From Gammaproteobacteria bacterium (lineage in GTDB: Bacteria > Pseudomonadota > Gammaproteobacteria > Pseudomonadales > Azotimanducaceae): 64,000 bases of DNA. The notes below the pieces were generated by a model. That model ran no database searches, was not told the DNA's origin, and was given only the letters and a program-made list of their open reading frames with translations. Where the stretch lies: contig JAUIAV010000023.1 in NCBI GenBank assembly GCA_030425195.1, forward strand, positions 1-64,000. The letters run 5' to 3'. The position numbers and the translations under genes are program-made. This document shows positions 16,168-26,033 of this stretch, piece by piece; within the stretch, counting starts at the first letter, position 1, and each line of letters begins with the position of its first letter.

Positions 16168-16652
16168 GTCACGTCCGCATCGGTCAGCGGTCTCGCCCAG
16201 GCGGCGAACTCGAGCTGCGTTCCGTCCGGATCCTTGAAGTAGATCGAACGGACGAACGTGCTCGGTGATATGTCCTGGCTCACGCCCGTCTCGCTGTCGT
16301 CGTGATTGACCACCTCGGTGACCTCGATGCCCAGGTCTTCGAGCTTCTGCCGGTATTCGTCGATCTTCTCGGGTGCGACGTTGAAGGCCACATGGTTCAT
16401 GGTGCCCGGGGTCGCCGTGATCCGCCGGAACTCCCGGTCGTCCACCGCATCCGGTCCCTTCGGAAACCAGAAGAACGCCAGCTGATCACCGCCGCCGCAG
16501 TCGAAGAAGTAGTGCTTGCCGCGGCCGCCGGCCAGCTCGATGGTTTTGGTCAGCGGCATGTCGAGCACGTTCGTATAGAAGTTCACGGTTCTGTCCATGT
16601 CCTCGCAGACGAGGGCCAGGTGGTTGATACCGAGATACTCGAAGTTTCCCAT
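16149..16652 (-). CDS. VOC (glyoxalase/extradiol dioxygenase-like) protein
   Basis: 167 residues in the typical two betaalphabetabetabeta modules. INHLALVCEDMDRTVNFY at the N-terminus supplies the first metal His, MNHVAFNV near 87-94 the second, and DPDGTQLEFAAW near 143-154 the Glu. Vicinal-oxygen-chelate enzymes use such a site for ring cleavage, isomerisation or glyoxalase chemistry. The gene follows the luciferase-like monooxygenase after 3 bases and is surely cotranscribed with it; substrate unknown. Confidence 0.85.
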   Translation of the reverse strand: MGNFEYLGINHLALVCEDMDRTVNFYTNVLDMPLTKTIELAGGRGKHYFFDCGGGDQLAFFWFPKGPDAVDDREFRRITATPGTMNHVAFNVAPEKIDEYRQKLEDLGIEVTEVVNHDDSETGVSQDISPSTFVRSIYFKDPDGTQLEFAAWARPLTDADVTYPARS

Positions 16653-16655
16653 GGT

Positions 16656-17891
16656 TCAGCCCTCGCTCACCGCGTCCGGCCGGCCGACCGCGCCGGAGAC
16701 CATGTTTCTGGCTTCCTTGGTGGACGGCAGCGTAGGCTTTCTGCCCCGGGTCAGATTGAACGGTTCCGTGTCGATGTCCTCGAGCTCGATTTCACGGTTC
16801 AGCACGGCCGCCTTCCAGGCCTCCTGCTCCTTGTGCCGCTCGTGAAATTCCGGCATCACCTCCCTGGCGAACAGCTCGAGGCTTGCGCAGATGTCCTCGT
16901 GGGTGTTCTTGCCGGCCTGATTGAGCAGGATCACCTGATCCACGTTGGCTTCCTCCAGCTCCTTCAGCCGCGCCCGGATGGTGTCCGGTGAGCCGATCAG
17001 CTCGCTGCCGCTCCTGCGGCTGCCTTCCGGTGTCTGACGCCATTCCTGGTAGCGTTCCCAGAAGTTCACGGTGCCGGGCTCGAACGGGCCTTCCTTGCCG
17101 TACAGCTGCAGCGCGAACTGAAAGAACGTCCAGCCGTCCGCCTTCTCCCAGGCCTCTTCATCCGTCTCGGCGCACATGAAGCCGCCAACGACCGCGATGT
17201 TCGGATTGGTCTGATAGTCGGTGAGCTTCTCCAGGTGATTGAGGTAGGTGTTGTAGTAGGCGTTCACCCAGGCTCTGGCCGCGGCCAGATCCACGAACTT
17301 GAAGCACAGCGCTCCCATGCCCCGGTGGGCGGAATACTTGATGGTGTCGAGCTGGGAGCAGGCCACCCAGAGCGGCGGATGGGGTTTCTGATAGGGCTTC
17401 GGCAGAACGGCCCGCAACGGAAACTTGAAATACTCGCCGTCGTACTCCCAGCCGTGGTTGTAGAACATGGGCAGCACGCAGCGGACCGCGTCCTCCCAGA
17501 CGTCCCGCTTGTCCCGGTACTTGAGATTGAACGGGTGCAGCTCCGTCACCGATGCCCCTTCGCCGAGTCCCAGCTCGACCCTGCCGCCTGAGATCAGATC
17601 CAGGGTGGAGACCTTCTCCGCTACCCGGGCCGGATGGTTGGTGGTGAGCTGAATGATGCCGTGCCCGAGCCGGATGTTCTTCGTGCGCTGACTGGCGGCA
17701 GCCAGAAACACCTCGGGTGCAGAGGAGTGGGAATATTCCTCCAGAAAGTGATGCTCCACCTCCCAGGCATAGTCGAAGCCCAGCCGATCGGCGAGCTCGA
17801 TTTCCTTCAGCGAGTCGTTCAGGAGCTTGTGCTCGCTGAACTCGTTCCAGTCCCGCGGCAGCTGGTGTTCGTAGAAAATGCCGAATTTCAT
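16656..17891 (-). CDS. LLM-class (luciferase-like) flavin-dependent monooxygenase
   Basis: 411 residues. The TIM-barrel luciferase family pattern is clear: MKFGIFYEHQLP start, ELADRLGFDYAWEVEHHF near 32-49, TLDLISGGRVELGLGEG near 96-112, and a long insertion before the C-terminal SDPDTIRARL-like block (GSPDTIRARLKELEE near 303-317). These proteins use reduced FMN (or F420) and oxygen to oxidise organic substrates. It leads a two-gene minus-strand operon with the VOC protein. The C-terminal 40 residues are family-atypical and charged. Confidence 0.87.
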   Translation of the reverse strand: MKFGIFYEHQLPRDWNEFSEHKLLNDSLKEIELADRLGFDYAWEVEHHFLEEYSHSSAPEVFLAAASQRTKNIRLGHGIIQLTTNHPARVAEKVSTLDLISGGRVELGLGEGASVTELHPFNLKYRDKRDVWEDAVRCVLPMFYNHGWEYDGEYFKFPLRAVLPKPYQKPHPPLWVACSQLDTIKYSAHRGMGALCFKFVDLAAARAWVNAYYNTYLNHLEKLTDYQTNPNIAVVGGFMCAETDEEAWEKADGWTFFQFALQLYGKEGPFEPGTVNFWERYQEWRQTPEGSRRSGSELIGSPDTIRARLKELEEANVDQVILLNQAGKNTHEDICASLELFAREVMPEFHERHKEQEAWKAAVLNREIELEDIDTEPFNLTRGRKPTLPSTKEARNMVSGAVGRPDAVSEG

Positions 17892-17952
17892 GCGGATCCC
17901 CCTTTACCCTGTCTGGTCGAGAGTCTGGCACGGCTGGTCGCGATGAGTCCAA

Positions 17953-18180
17953 TCAGCGTCTGGAGAAGGTTCCGTGTGGAATCTGTGCCCATACCCGCTC
18001 GTGCAGGTAGTAGATGCCGATCTTGGCGAAGACCTCGATGAAGCCGATCTGCATGGCCGCGGATGTATCGCCGGTGATGAACCAGGCAACGGTGATCGTC
18101 GTGAGAGTTCCTCCTGCCCGCCAGGTGATGCCTTTCAGCAGGCTGCGCAGGCGGGAATCCTGAATGTCCGGAGTCGTCAT
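17953..18180 (-). CDS. DUF2061 small membrane protein
   Basis: 75 residues with two hydrophobic helices (about 24-40 and 45-60). The pattern KGITWRAGGTLTTITVAWFITGD (split here as KGITWRAGG, TVAWFITGD) and IGIYYLHERVW near the end is the DUF2061 family signature. Function unknown; it is an inner-membrane protein. It is divergent from the ThDP enzyme gene with 128 bases between starts. Confidence 0.85.
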   Translation of the reverse strand: MTTPDIQDSRLRSLLKGITWRAGGTLTTITVAWFITGDTSAAMQIGFIEVFAKIGIYYLHERVWAQIPHGTFSRR

Positions 18181-18308
18181 GTTCTATCTGTCTGTCTGGA
18201 TGGTGCGAATGGGACGGCGAACCTAGCAGAGCGTGAGCCGGCGGCGCCACGTCAAGCATGTAACGATTTGCGCTATGCTGAGCGCGTTCTGTTATGGGAG
18301 GTTGATGC

Positions 18309-19955
18309 ATGACGTATACGGGTGCGGATCTGATTGCCGAGGGGCTCGCCGAGTACGGGGTGGAGCACGTCTTCGCCATCGTCAGCATCCACAACATGCC
18401 GATCCTGGATGCCATCAACCGGCTGGGGCGGACGCGCATCATCGATGTTCGCCACGAGCAGGCGGGTACCCACGCAGCGGACGGGTATGCCAGGGCGACC
18501 GGAAAGATGGGTGTCATGATCGCGAGCACCGGACCGGGGACCACCAACACGGTGACCGGGCTCTACGAAGCCCGGTACGCCTCCTCGCCCGTGCTGGTGA
18601 TCACGGGTCAGGCGGAGACGGCTTTCTATGGTAAGGGTCTGTCCTACGTGCACGAGGCGGAGAACCAGCTGCCCATGCTCGCTACGGTGACCCGCCGTGT
18701 GGAGAGTCCGCGCCACATCGGTCAGCTGGCGGACGCGTTCGCACGCGTGGTTGCGGACATGCACACGGGTCGGCGGGCGCCCGGCGCCCTGGAGATCCCC
18801 ATCGATCTCCAGTACGCGGAATCGGCGAAGGCCAGCTTCCCGCCCCTGGCCGAGTACCGCCCCGCACCGGCTCCAGACGAGCTCGAACGGGCGGTTCGGA
18901 AGATCGACGAAGCCAGCCGCCGCGTCATCATCGCCGGAGGTGGCGTGATTGCAGCGGACGCCGGCGACGCGCTCACCGCCCTGGCAGAGAAGCTGGATGC
19001 GCCGGTGATCACCACCGTGGATGGCCGAGGCGCCATTCCCGAAGACCACCCGCTGTGCATCGGCAACTACTATGGCAGTGCGGGTATCTACCAGGCCATT
19101 GCCGAAGCGGATCTGACGCTGGCCATCGGGACCAAGTTTGCCGTTGGCGTAGACGGAAACGGGGCCCGTTTCACGCCCCCGGGTGAGCTCGTCCAGGTGG
19201 ACGTGGATCCGAACATGGTGGGTCGGACCCATCATGCGCACCTGGGCATCATTGCGGATGCGGGTGCGGCGCTCGAGGCCTTCCTCGGCGCTCTGGCGGA
19301 GACGTCCGGCAACGATGCGCAGTTCAATCAGGGTGTGCTCGAAGCCCGGGACGGAGTCCAGAGTGCCATGCGCGCCCGGCTCGGGCCGGACTACGCCCGG
19401 CTCATGGACATCATGCGGGAAAAGCTGCCCAGGGACGGCCTCTGGTGCCGGGACTCCACCATCGCCGCCTACAATTTCGGTAATCAGCTGTTCCCCATCC
19501 ATGCGCCGCGGACTTCCATCAACCCGTCGTCCGGCGCCATCGGGCCGGGCCTGCCGTTCGCGCTGGGTGCCGTCATCGGCACCGGTAAGCCCGGCATTCT
19601 GATCAATGGTGACGGCGGGTTCATGTTCCACGCCACGGAGCTGGCCACGGCCGCCCAGTACCAGGTGCCGCTGGTGGTCTGCGTGTTCAACGACGGCGGC
19701 TACGGCGTGCTGCGCTGGCTGCAGGACACCCGTTTCGGCCGGATCAACGAGACGGACCTGGGCAAGATGGACTTCGCGAAGATGGCCGGGAGCATGGGCG
19801 TGCCCGGCGAACGGGTCCAGGACGTGGCCGCCTTCGAGGCGGCCATCGAGCGGGGCCTGGGCGGAACCGGCCCCTATCTCGTGGATGTGGACATGGAGTG
19901 TTTCGAGCCCATGGAGATCTCGATCATGCCGAAGAAGAAGCCGGTGGAGGCCTGA
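18309..19955 (+). CDS. Thiamine-diphosphate-dependent enzyme (acetolactate synthase/benzoylformate decarboxylase superfamily)
   Basis: 548 residues with a GGAGGT ribosome-binding site. The catalytic Glu lies in DVRHEQAG near 46-53, STGPGTTNTV near 76-85 is the Pyr-domain core, and the ThDP/Mg motif runs from NGDGGFM near 434-440 to NDGGYG near 463-468. The superfamily cleaves or joins 2-oxo acids or related acyloins. IlvH-like regulatory subunit is absent nearby, so it is probably catabolic rather than branched-chain amino acid synthesis. The next gene starts 5 bases after its stop. Confidence 0.87.
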   Translation: MTYTGADLIAEGLAEYGVEHVFAIVSIHNMPILDAINRLGRTRIIDVRHEQAGTHAADGYARATGKMGVMIASTGPGTTNTVTGLYEARYASSPVLVITGQAETAFYGKGLSYVHEAENQLPMLATVTRRVESPRHIGQLADAFARVVADMHTGRRAPGALEIPIDLQYAESAKASFPPLAEYRPAPAPDELERAVRKIDEASRRVIIAGGGVIAADAGDALTALAEKLDAPVITTVDGRGAIPEDHPLCIGNYYGSAGIYQAIAEADLTLAIGTKFAVGVDGNGARFTPPGELVQVDVDPNMVGRTHHAHLGIIADAGAALEAFLGALAETSGNDAQFNQGVLEARDGVQSAMRARLGPDYARLMDIMREKLPRDGLWCRDSTIAAYNFGNQLFPIHAPRTSINPSSGAIGPGLPFALGAVIGTGKPGILINGDGGFMFHATELATAAQYQVPLVVCVFNDGGYGVLRWLQDTRFGRINETDLGKMDFAKMAGSMGVPGERVQDVAAFEAAIERGLGGTGPYLVDVDMECFEPMEISIMPKKKPVEA

Positions 19956-19959
19956 GCCG

Positions 19960-21123
19960 GTGAAGCTGTTCACGCTGTTTGGTATCGAGATCCGGCTGGA
20001 TTTCAGCGTCGTCTTCATCTTCGCGCTGATCGTCTACAGCCTGGGCACCGGGGTCTTCCCCAGCTGGCATCCCGGGTGGCCAGCGGGCACCGTCTGGAGC
20101 ATGGCGCTGATGGCGGGACTGCTGTTCTTCGCGTCGCTGCTCGCTCACGAGATGTCCCATTCCCTGGTGGCCCGGCGTTTCGGGATCCGGGTGCCCAGAA
20201 TCACGCTGTTTCTGTTCGGTGGCATGGCGGAAATCGAAACCGAGGCGGAGACGCCCGGGGAGGAGTTCGCCATCGCCATCGCCGGACCGCTGATGAGCCT
20301 GGCCATCGCCATGATCTGCATGCTGTATGCCTCCACCGCCATAGAAGACTCGCTGGTTGAAGTGATCATGGAAGATCCGGAAACCGGTATGGCCGAGATC
20401 GGTCCGTTCGTCACCGTCTGTCTGTGGCTCGGATCGGTGAACCTCATGCTGGCCATCTTCAACATGGTGCCTGGCTTTCCTCTGGATGGCGGCCGTGTGG
20501 CCAGGGCTGCGATCTGGCAGGTGACCGGTGACCGTCTCAAGGCGACTCAACTGGCGGCAAATGCAGGACGGCTGTTCGGCTGGCTGATCATGGGGCTCGG
20601 CTTCTGGGAGCTTCTGGCGCTCAGGTCCATGGGCGGCCTCTGGCTGGTGCTGATCGGCTGGTTCCTGAGTCATCTGGCCGCGCAGAGCTATGCGGCCGTG
20701 TTCACCCAGAACCGGCTGGCGCCGGTCACGGTGGCGGACCTGATGCGGACCCATTTCGAGCGGGTAACCGGGGATACTACCGTCTCCCGGTTCGTGGACG
20801 AGTGCCTGCTCCGATCGAGCCAGCTGATGTGGCCGGTGATGGAAAACGGCCGCTGCATAGGCACTGCCTCCATCGAGGAGGTGATGAAACTGCCGGTAGA
20901 CGATCGTGACACCACCACGGTACGGGAGATTGCCCTTTCACTGGAAGCCAGCGGCGTTCTGGATGCCGCCCTGCCCGCCATGGAGGCGATGGGCGCGCTT
21001 GCCAGGCGGCAGGACCGTCCGGTGCCCGTGGTTGCCGGCGGAGAGGTGGTGGGTCTGTTGCGCGGTGCGGACATTCTCAAGTGGCTGACTCTGCACGGAG
21101 GGGAGCATCGCCTCGCCGGCTGA
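19960..21123 (+). CDS. M50 (site-2-protease type) membrane metallopeptidase with C-terminal CBS-like region
   Basis: 387 residues from GTG 19960, 5 bases after the preceding stop. Zinc motif HEMSH at 63-67 in a membrane segment, third ligand in NMVPGFPLDGGR at 168-179 (Asp176), helices near 15-30, 48-65, 105-125, 152-170 and 195-225, then a soluble region (about 235-380) resembling a pair of CBS domains that may sense adenosine nucleotides. Intramembrane proteases of this group cut membrane-anchored regulators; the target here is unknown. Confidence 0.9.
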   Translation: MKLFTLFGIEIRLDFSVVFIFALIVYSLGTGVFPSWHPGWPAGTVWSMALMAGLLFFASLLAHEMSHSLVARRFGIRVPRITLFLFGGMAEIETEAETPGEEFAIAIAGPLMSLAIAMICMLYASTAIEDSLVEVIMEDPETGMAEIGPFVTVCLWLGSVNLMLAIFNMVPGFPLDGGRVARAAIWQVTGDRLKATQLAANAGRLFGWLIMGLGFWELLALRSMGGLWLVLIGWFLSHLAAQSYAAVFTQNRLAPVTVADLMRTHFERVTGDTTVSRFVDECLLRSSQLMWPVMENGRCIGTASIEEVMKLPVDDRDTTTVREIALSLEASGVLDAALPAMEAMGALARRQDRPVPVVAGGEVVGLLRGADILKWLTLHGGEHRLAG

Positions 21124-21222
21124 AGCCCCAAGCCCGAAGGCGTTCAGGGATCGATCTCGTCAGCCGATAAGGTCAGAATGCGCCGCTCTCCGGTAAGTGA
21201 GCTCGGATAAGGAAATTGCCCA

Positions 21223-24200
21223 ATGAGCACCCTGGCTGCCGAAGCAGAAATCGTGACCACCTATCTCGAGCAGCTCGAGCGGCAGATTGCTCTGCGTCTG
21301 CAGGAGCCGGAACGCACGAAAGTGACGGAGTTTGCGCGGCTCTTCCATGAGCGGGTCGCTGCGGCGGACCTGGAAGGCCGGAGCGCGGAAGACGATGCGT
21401 CTCTGACCATCGATACCTGGAAGCGCTTTCTGCGGCGGAAGGTGGACGAAATCCAGATCGAGGTGGCCAATCCGGTTCATGCCAGAGACGGCTGGCAGTG
21501 CAAGCACACCACCGTCTGGATCATGACCCGGGACATGCCGTTCGTGGTTGATTCCGCGCTCATGGCGCTCTCGCACAACGGCCAGGTGACCCACTACCTC
21601 AACAATGTCGTGTTCGGCGTGGACCGCGGCGAGAATGGGGACATCACCACGCTCAACCGGAAGATCGACCATCCGAACCGCGAGCTGCTGCTGTACGCCG
21701 AGGTCGACCGGCTTGCGGATGGTGATCTGGCGGAGCTGCAGGCGAGACTCGAGGAAACCGTACGGGACCTGACCGCCGTGGTCGGGGATTTCGCCCTGAT
21801 GAAGGAGAGGCTTGCCGAGCTGCGGTCTCAGGCGGAAGCCAGTCCGGCGGCGGATCCGGAGTCTCTGGCGTTCCTGGACTGGCTGGCCGCAGACAACTTC
21901 ACCTTTCTCGGTTTCCGTTCCTTCGAGTACGCCGGTGACAAGATCCGGCAGGTGGGAGACCCGCTGGGCATCCTGAGGGTGAGAAACCGGGCCAGTGAAC
22001 GCAAGCTGTCCGAGCAGCCGGAACGCACCCGGAATTTCCTGCTGCAGCCCTCGCTGCTGGCCTTCTCCAAAAGCGGCACCCGCTCACGGGTGCATCGCCC
22101 GGCCTATCCGGACTACGTGGGTATCCGCCGGTTTGATGACGACGGCAATGTCATCGGTGAGGACGGTTTCCTCGGCCTCTACACCTCGAGGGTCTACCGC
22201 CAGGATCCTCTGGAAATTCCCGTGGTCCGCAGCAAGGTCCGGGAAGTGACGGAGCGGGCTCTGTTCGATCCGGCCGGATTCGACGGCAAGGTGCTCGCCC
22301 ATCTCCTGGCCACCTATCCACGGGACGAGCTGTTCCAGATCGAGGCGGATGAGCTTCTGCAGACTGCGGTCGCCATCACCAACATCCACGAACGGCGGAT
22401 CATCCGCGTCTTCATCCGCGAAGAGAGCTACGGCCTGTTCGTGAACTGTCTCGTGTATCTCCCGAGGGATCTCTACAACACCTACTCCCGCACCAAGATC
22501 GAGAGCTTCTTCCGGGAGACGTTCGAGGCGGAGGATCTGGACTACGACATCCATCTCTCGGAGTCCATTCTGCTCCGTCTCCAGTACACCATCCGGATCC
22601 GGCCGGGTTCCCAGGTCGTGGTGGATCAGGCGACGCTCGAACGCCGGATCACGGAGCTGATCAGTGACTGGAACACCGAGCTCAGCCAGGTGCTGCTGAG
22701 TGCTTTCGGGGAAGCCAGGGGGCGCAAGCACCAGAGGGAATACGCGGACGCTTTTCCCGCCGGCTACCGGGAGAGTTACAGCCCGCGCGGAGCCGCGGAC
22801 GATGTGGCGAGCATCGAGCGCCTGTCCGGCGAGCATCCGCTGCTCACGCGCTTCTACCACCTGCCGGAGGACGAGGAGAACCGGATACGGCTCAAGGTTT
22901 TTCACCTGGGCGGGCCGCTGCCTCTGTCGGATGTGGTCTCCAAGCTCGAGAACATGGGGCTCGTGGTGGCCGAAGAGCAGCCGCACCGGATTCAGACCGC
23001 GAACGGCAGAACCGTATCCCTGCATGACTTTCTGCTGATTCATCAGGGCGAGATCGACCTGGCTGAAGCGGGTGGGCGATTCAACGAAGCATTCGAGCGG
23101 GTCTGGACCGGACAGGTGGAGGACGACGGCTTCAACCGGCTGGTGCTCGCTGCCGGACTGACCTGGCGGCAGGTGACCGTGCTCAGGAGTTATGCCCGCT
23201 ACCTGCAGCAGATCCGGTTCGGGTTCAGTCAGCCTTTCATCAGCGACACCCTGGTCGGGCATCCGCACATCTCCCGCCTGCTGCTGCGCTGTTTCGAAGC
23301 GCGTTTCGACCTGGATGAGAATACGAGTACGGCGGCCAGGCTGCAGCGGCAGATTCTGGCCGCACTCGAAGAGGTCGCGCTGCTGAACGAAGACCGTATT
23401 CTGCGGCGGATTCTCGATCTGATCAGCGCCACCAAGCGGACCAACTACCGCTGCGAAGCCGACGGCGAGCCGCGACCTTACCTGGCGCTGAAACTCTCGC
23501 CGTCGGAAGTGCCCGACATGCCCCGGCCCATGCCCGAGTTCGAAATCTTCGTCTGCGCGCCGCACTTCGAAGGCGTTCACCTGCGGGGTGGACGGATCGC
23601 GCGTGGCGGTCTGCGCTGGTCTGATCGGCTGGAAGACTACCGGACCGAAGTGCTCGGACTGGTCAAGGCACAGATAGTCAAGAACGGGGTGATCGTGCCC
23701 ACGGGCGCCAAAGGTGGTTTCGTCCTGAAGGAAGTACGCGGCACGACGAACGACGTGGTGAGCTGCTACCGGCAGTTCATCAGCGGACTGCTCGACCTGA
23801 CCGACAATCTGGTGGAGGGAGAGGTGGTGCCGCCGGTGAACGTGGTTCGTTATGACGGGGATGATCCGTATCTGGTGGTGGCCGCTGACAAGGGAACCGC
23901 CACGTTCTCCGATCAGGCGAACGACGTGTCCGGGCGCTACGGATTCTGGCTCGGTGACGCGTTCGCCTCCGGCGGCTCGAATGGATACGACCACAAGAAA
24001 ATGGGTATCACGGCCCGGGGCGCGTGGATCTCCGTCCAGCGCCACTTCCGGGAGCTGGGTGTGGATGTGCAGAACGAGCCGGTGACCGTGCTCGGCATCG
24101 GCGACATGGGCGGTGACGTGTTCGGGAACGGCATGCTGCTGTCGACGTCGATCAAGCTGGTGGCGGCGTTCAACCATCTGCACATATTCGTCGACCCGGA

Positions 24201-25959
24201 TCCGGATCCGGCGGTGAGCTTCAAGGAGCGTCAGAGACTGTTTTCGGGACCGTCATCCAGCTGGTCGGACTACGATGCAGGTGCGATCTCCGCGGGCGGC
24301 GGCGTGTTCTCCCGGAAGGACAAATCCATACGGCTCTCGTCCGAGGTGAAGGAGCGGTTCGGGATCGAGGCGGATTCGCTGGCGCCGGACGAACTGATCC
24401 ACGAGCTTCTGAAGGCCCCCATCGATCTGATCTGGAACGGCGGCATCGGCACCTACATAAAGGCGAGCTCGGAAACGGATGCCGACGTCGGCGATCGTGC
24501 CAACGACCATCTGCGGGTGAACGCCGCCCAGGTGCGCGCCCGCGTCTTCGGCGAAGGTGGAAACCTTGGCCTCACACAGCGGGCACGGATCGAGTTTGCC
24601 CTCCACGGCGGCTCCGTGAATACGGACTTCATCGACAATGCGGCCGGTGTGGACTGCTCGGACCACGAGGTGAACATCAAGGTCGCGCTGAACGGCGTGG
24701 TGGCGGTCGGGGACATGACGCCGAAGCAGCGCAACCAGCTGCTGGAAGACATGACCGATGAGGTTGCCGAGCTGGTTCTGGCCAACAACCGGCGCCAGAC
24801 CCGCATGCTGAGCCTGGCCTGCATGCACGCGGCCACCCGGAAGTCGGAATACCGTCGGTTCATCACGTTCATGGAGTCGGCGCGGGGTCTGGACCGGGCG
24901 CTGGAGTTCCTGCCGACGGATGAGGAGCTTCTGGAGCGGCCGGGCCAGAGTCTGACGCGGCCGGAGCTTTCCGTGCTTTTGGCCTATGCCAAGATTCACA
25001 TCAAGCAGACCCTGGTGGACACGGACATCGACCAGGATTCGGTGGTGCAGCGGGAGATCCTCGGCGCGGTGCCCGGCCGTCTCGAGGCACAGTTCGAGGA
25101 TGTGATCCTCGCGCACCCCCTGCGCAAACAGATCATTGCCTCCCAGGTCGCCAACAGCATCGTCGATCACATGGGTATCACCTTCGTGGTGCATCTGCTG
25201 GAGTTCGTGGGCGGCAGCATGGAGGAGATGGTGCGGGCGCACTACGGCTTCGTGGAAGCTTTCGGTGTACGGGCCTGGTTCGATGCCATCGAAGCGGAAG
25301 AGGGTGTTCCCGAGCAGGTGCGGCTCGGCATGCTGCTCGATCTGATCCGGCTCGGCCGCCGGGCCACCCGCTGGATTCTCCGGCACCGGCGCAACATGAA
25401 GGATGTCCAGGAATTCGTCGATGCCTGCGGTGGCCGGGTTGAAACCCTGATCGAACAGCGGGACATGCTCATGAGCCGCAGCAACCGGGACGACTGGCTC
25501 GAATCGCTGCAGACGCTGCTCGATGCGGGGGTCAGTGAGACGCTGGCCAAACGGACGGCCCGGGCTTCCAGACTGGCGGATGCTCTGTCCATCATCGACG
25601 CGGCAGACACCACCGGGCTCGATGCGGTCGCCGTGGGCGAAGTGTTCGTTGCCCTGTCCGACCGGCTGCAGACTGACTGGCTGTCGGATCAGCTGGCCGG
25701 TCTGACGGCTTCCAGTCACTGGCAGGCGATGGAACGGGATGCGCTGCTCGACGACGTGATGACTCAGCAGGGCCGACTGGCGGTGAGCGTGCTCTCGGAT
25801 GCAGGCGGCGACATGGAGGCCTGGCTGGACGATCGCGCGAAGTTCGTCGCCGAGTGGCGCCGTGTGATCGGCGATGCTCAGCACGCCACCCAGCAGGACT
25901 TCTCCATGTTCGCGATGACCTGCCGGAAGCTGAACGACCTGGCGCGCCTGGGAGACTGA
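21223..25959 (+). CDS. gdhB: NAD-specific glutamate dehydrogenase, large 180-kDa type
   Basis: 1578 residues, usual length for the GDH-180 family (about 1600). The N-terminal ACT-like region and helical segments precede the catalytic core, where APHFEGVHLRGGRIARGG near 783-800 and GAKGGFVLK near 827-835 (catalytic Lys) occur, followed by the NAD-binding half with GIGDMGGDVFGNG near 961-973. It deaminates glutamate to 2-oxoglutarate and links to the PutA gene at 54415 in proline and glutamate use. Single gene with about 100 bases upstream in which I see no clear promoter. Confidence 0.95.
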   Translation: MSTLAAEAEIVTTYLEQLERQIALRLQEPERTKVTEFARLFHERVAAADLEGRSAEDDASLTIDTWKRFLRRKVDEIQIEVANPVHARDGWQCKHTTVWIMTRDMPFVVDSALMALSHNGQVTHYLNNVVFGVDRGENGDITTLNRKIDHPNRELLLYAEVDRLADGDLAELQARLEETVRDLTAVVGDFALMKERLAELRSQAEASPAADPESLAFLDWLAADNFTFLGFRSFEYAGDKIRQVGDPLGILRVRNRASERKLSEQPERTRNFLLQPSLLAFSKSGTRSRVHRPAYPDYVGIRRFDDDGNVIGEDGFLGLYTSRVYRQDPLEIPVVRSKVREVTERALFDPAGFDGKVLAHLLATYPRDELFQIEADELLQTAVAITNIHERRIIRVFIREESYGLFVNCLVYLPRDLYNTYSRTKIESFFRETFEAEDLDYDIHLSESILLRLQYTIRIRPGSQVVVDQATLERRITELISDWNTELSQVLLSAFGEARGRKHQREYADAFPAGYRESYSPRGAADDVASIERLSGEHPLLTRFYHLPEDEENRIRLKVFHLGGPLPLSDVVSKLENMGLVVAEEQPHRIQTANGRTVSLHDFLLIHQGEIDLAEAGGRFNEAFERVWTGQVEDDGFNRLVLAAGLTWRQVTVLRSYARYLQQIRFGFSQPFISDTLVGHPHISRLLLRCFEARFDLDENTSTAARLQRQILAALEEVALLNEDRILRRILDLISATKRTNYRCEADGEPRPYLALKLSPSEVPDMPRPMPEFEIFVCAPHFEGVHLRGGRIARGGLRWSDRLEDYRTEVLGLVKAQIVKNGVIVPTGAKGGFVLKEVRGTTNDVVSCYRQFISGLLDLTDNLVEGEVVPPVNVVRYDGDDPYLVVAADKGTATFSDQANDVSGRYGFWLGDAFASGGSNGYDHKKMGITARGAWISVQRHFRELGVDVQNEPVTVLGIGDMGGDVFGNGMLLSTSIKLVAAFNHLHIFVDPDPDPAVSFKERQRLFSGPSSSWSDYDAGAISAGGGVFSRKDKSIRLSSEVKERFGIEADSLAPDELIHELLKAPIDLIWNGGIGTYIKASSETDADVGDRANDHLRVNAAQVRARVFGEGGNLGLTQRARIEFALHGGSVNTDFIDNAAGVDCSDHEVNIKVALNGVVAVGDMTPKQRNQLLEDMTDEVAELVLANNRRQTRMLSLACMHAATRKSEYRRFITFMESARGLDRALEFLPTDEELLERPGQSLTRPELSVLLAYAKIHIKQTLVDTDIDQDSVVQREILGAVPGRLEAQFEDVILAHPLRKQIIASQVANSIVDHMGITFVVHLLEFVGGSMEEMVRAHYGFVEAFGVRAWFDAIEAEEGVPEQVRLGMLLDLIRLGRRATRWILRHRRNMKDVQEFVDACGGRVETLIEQRDMLMSRSNRDDWLESLQTLLDAGVSETLAKRTARASRLADALSIIDAADTTGLDAVAVGEVFVALSDRLQTDWLSDQLAGLTASSHWQAMERDALLDDVMTQQGRLAVSVLSDAGGDMEAWLDDRAKFVAEWRRVIGDAQHATQQDFSMFAMTCRKLNDLARLGD

Positions 25960-26033
25960 TCGGCAGCCCGATCTGCGCGTCGCGGCTTCAATTCTGCTAT
26001 AACCTGACCGATTGGATTCCGATGGGCAGGGCG

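Noticed and set aside
22084-24183. Long minus-strand open frame inside gdhB (also 24253-25884)
   Set aside because: Antisense to a strongly conserved glutamate dehydrogenase; sequence lacks any domain motifs and is rich in His, Arg and Gln.
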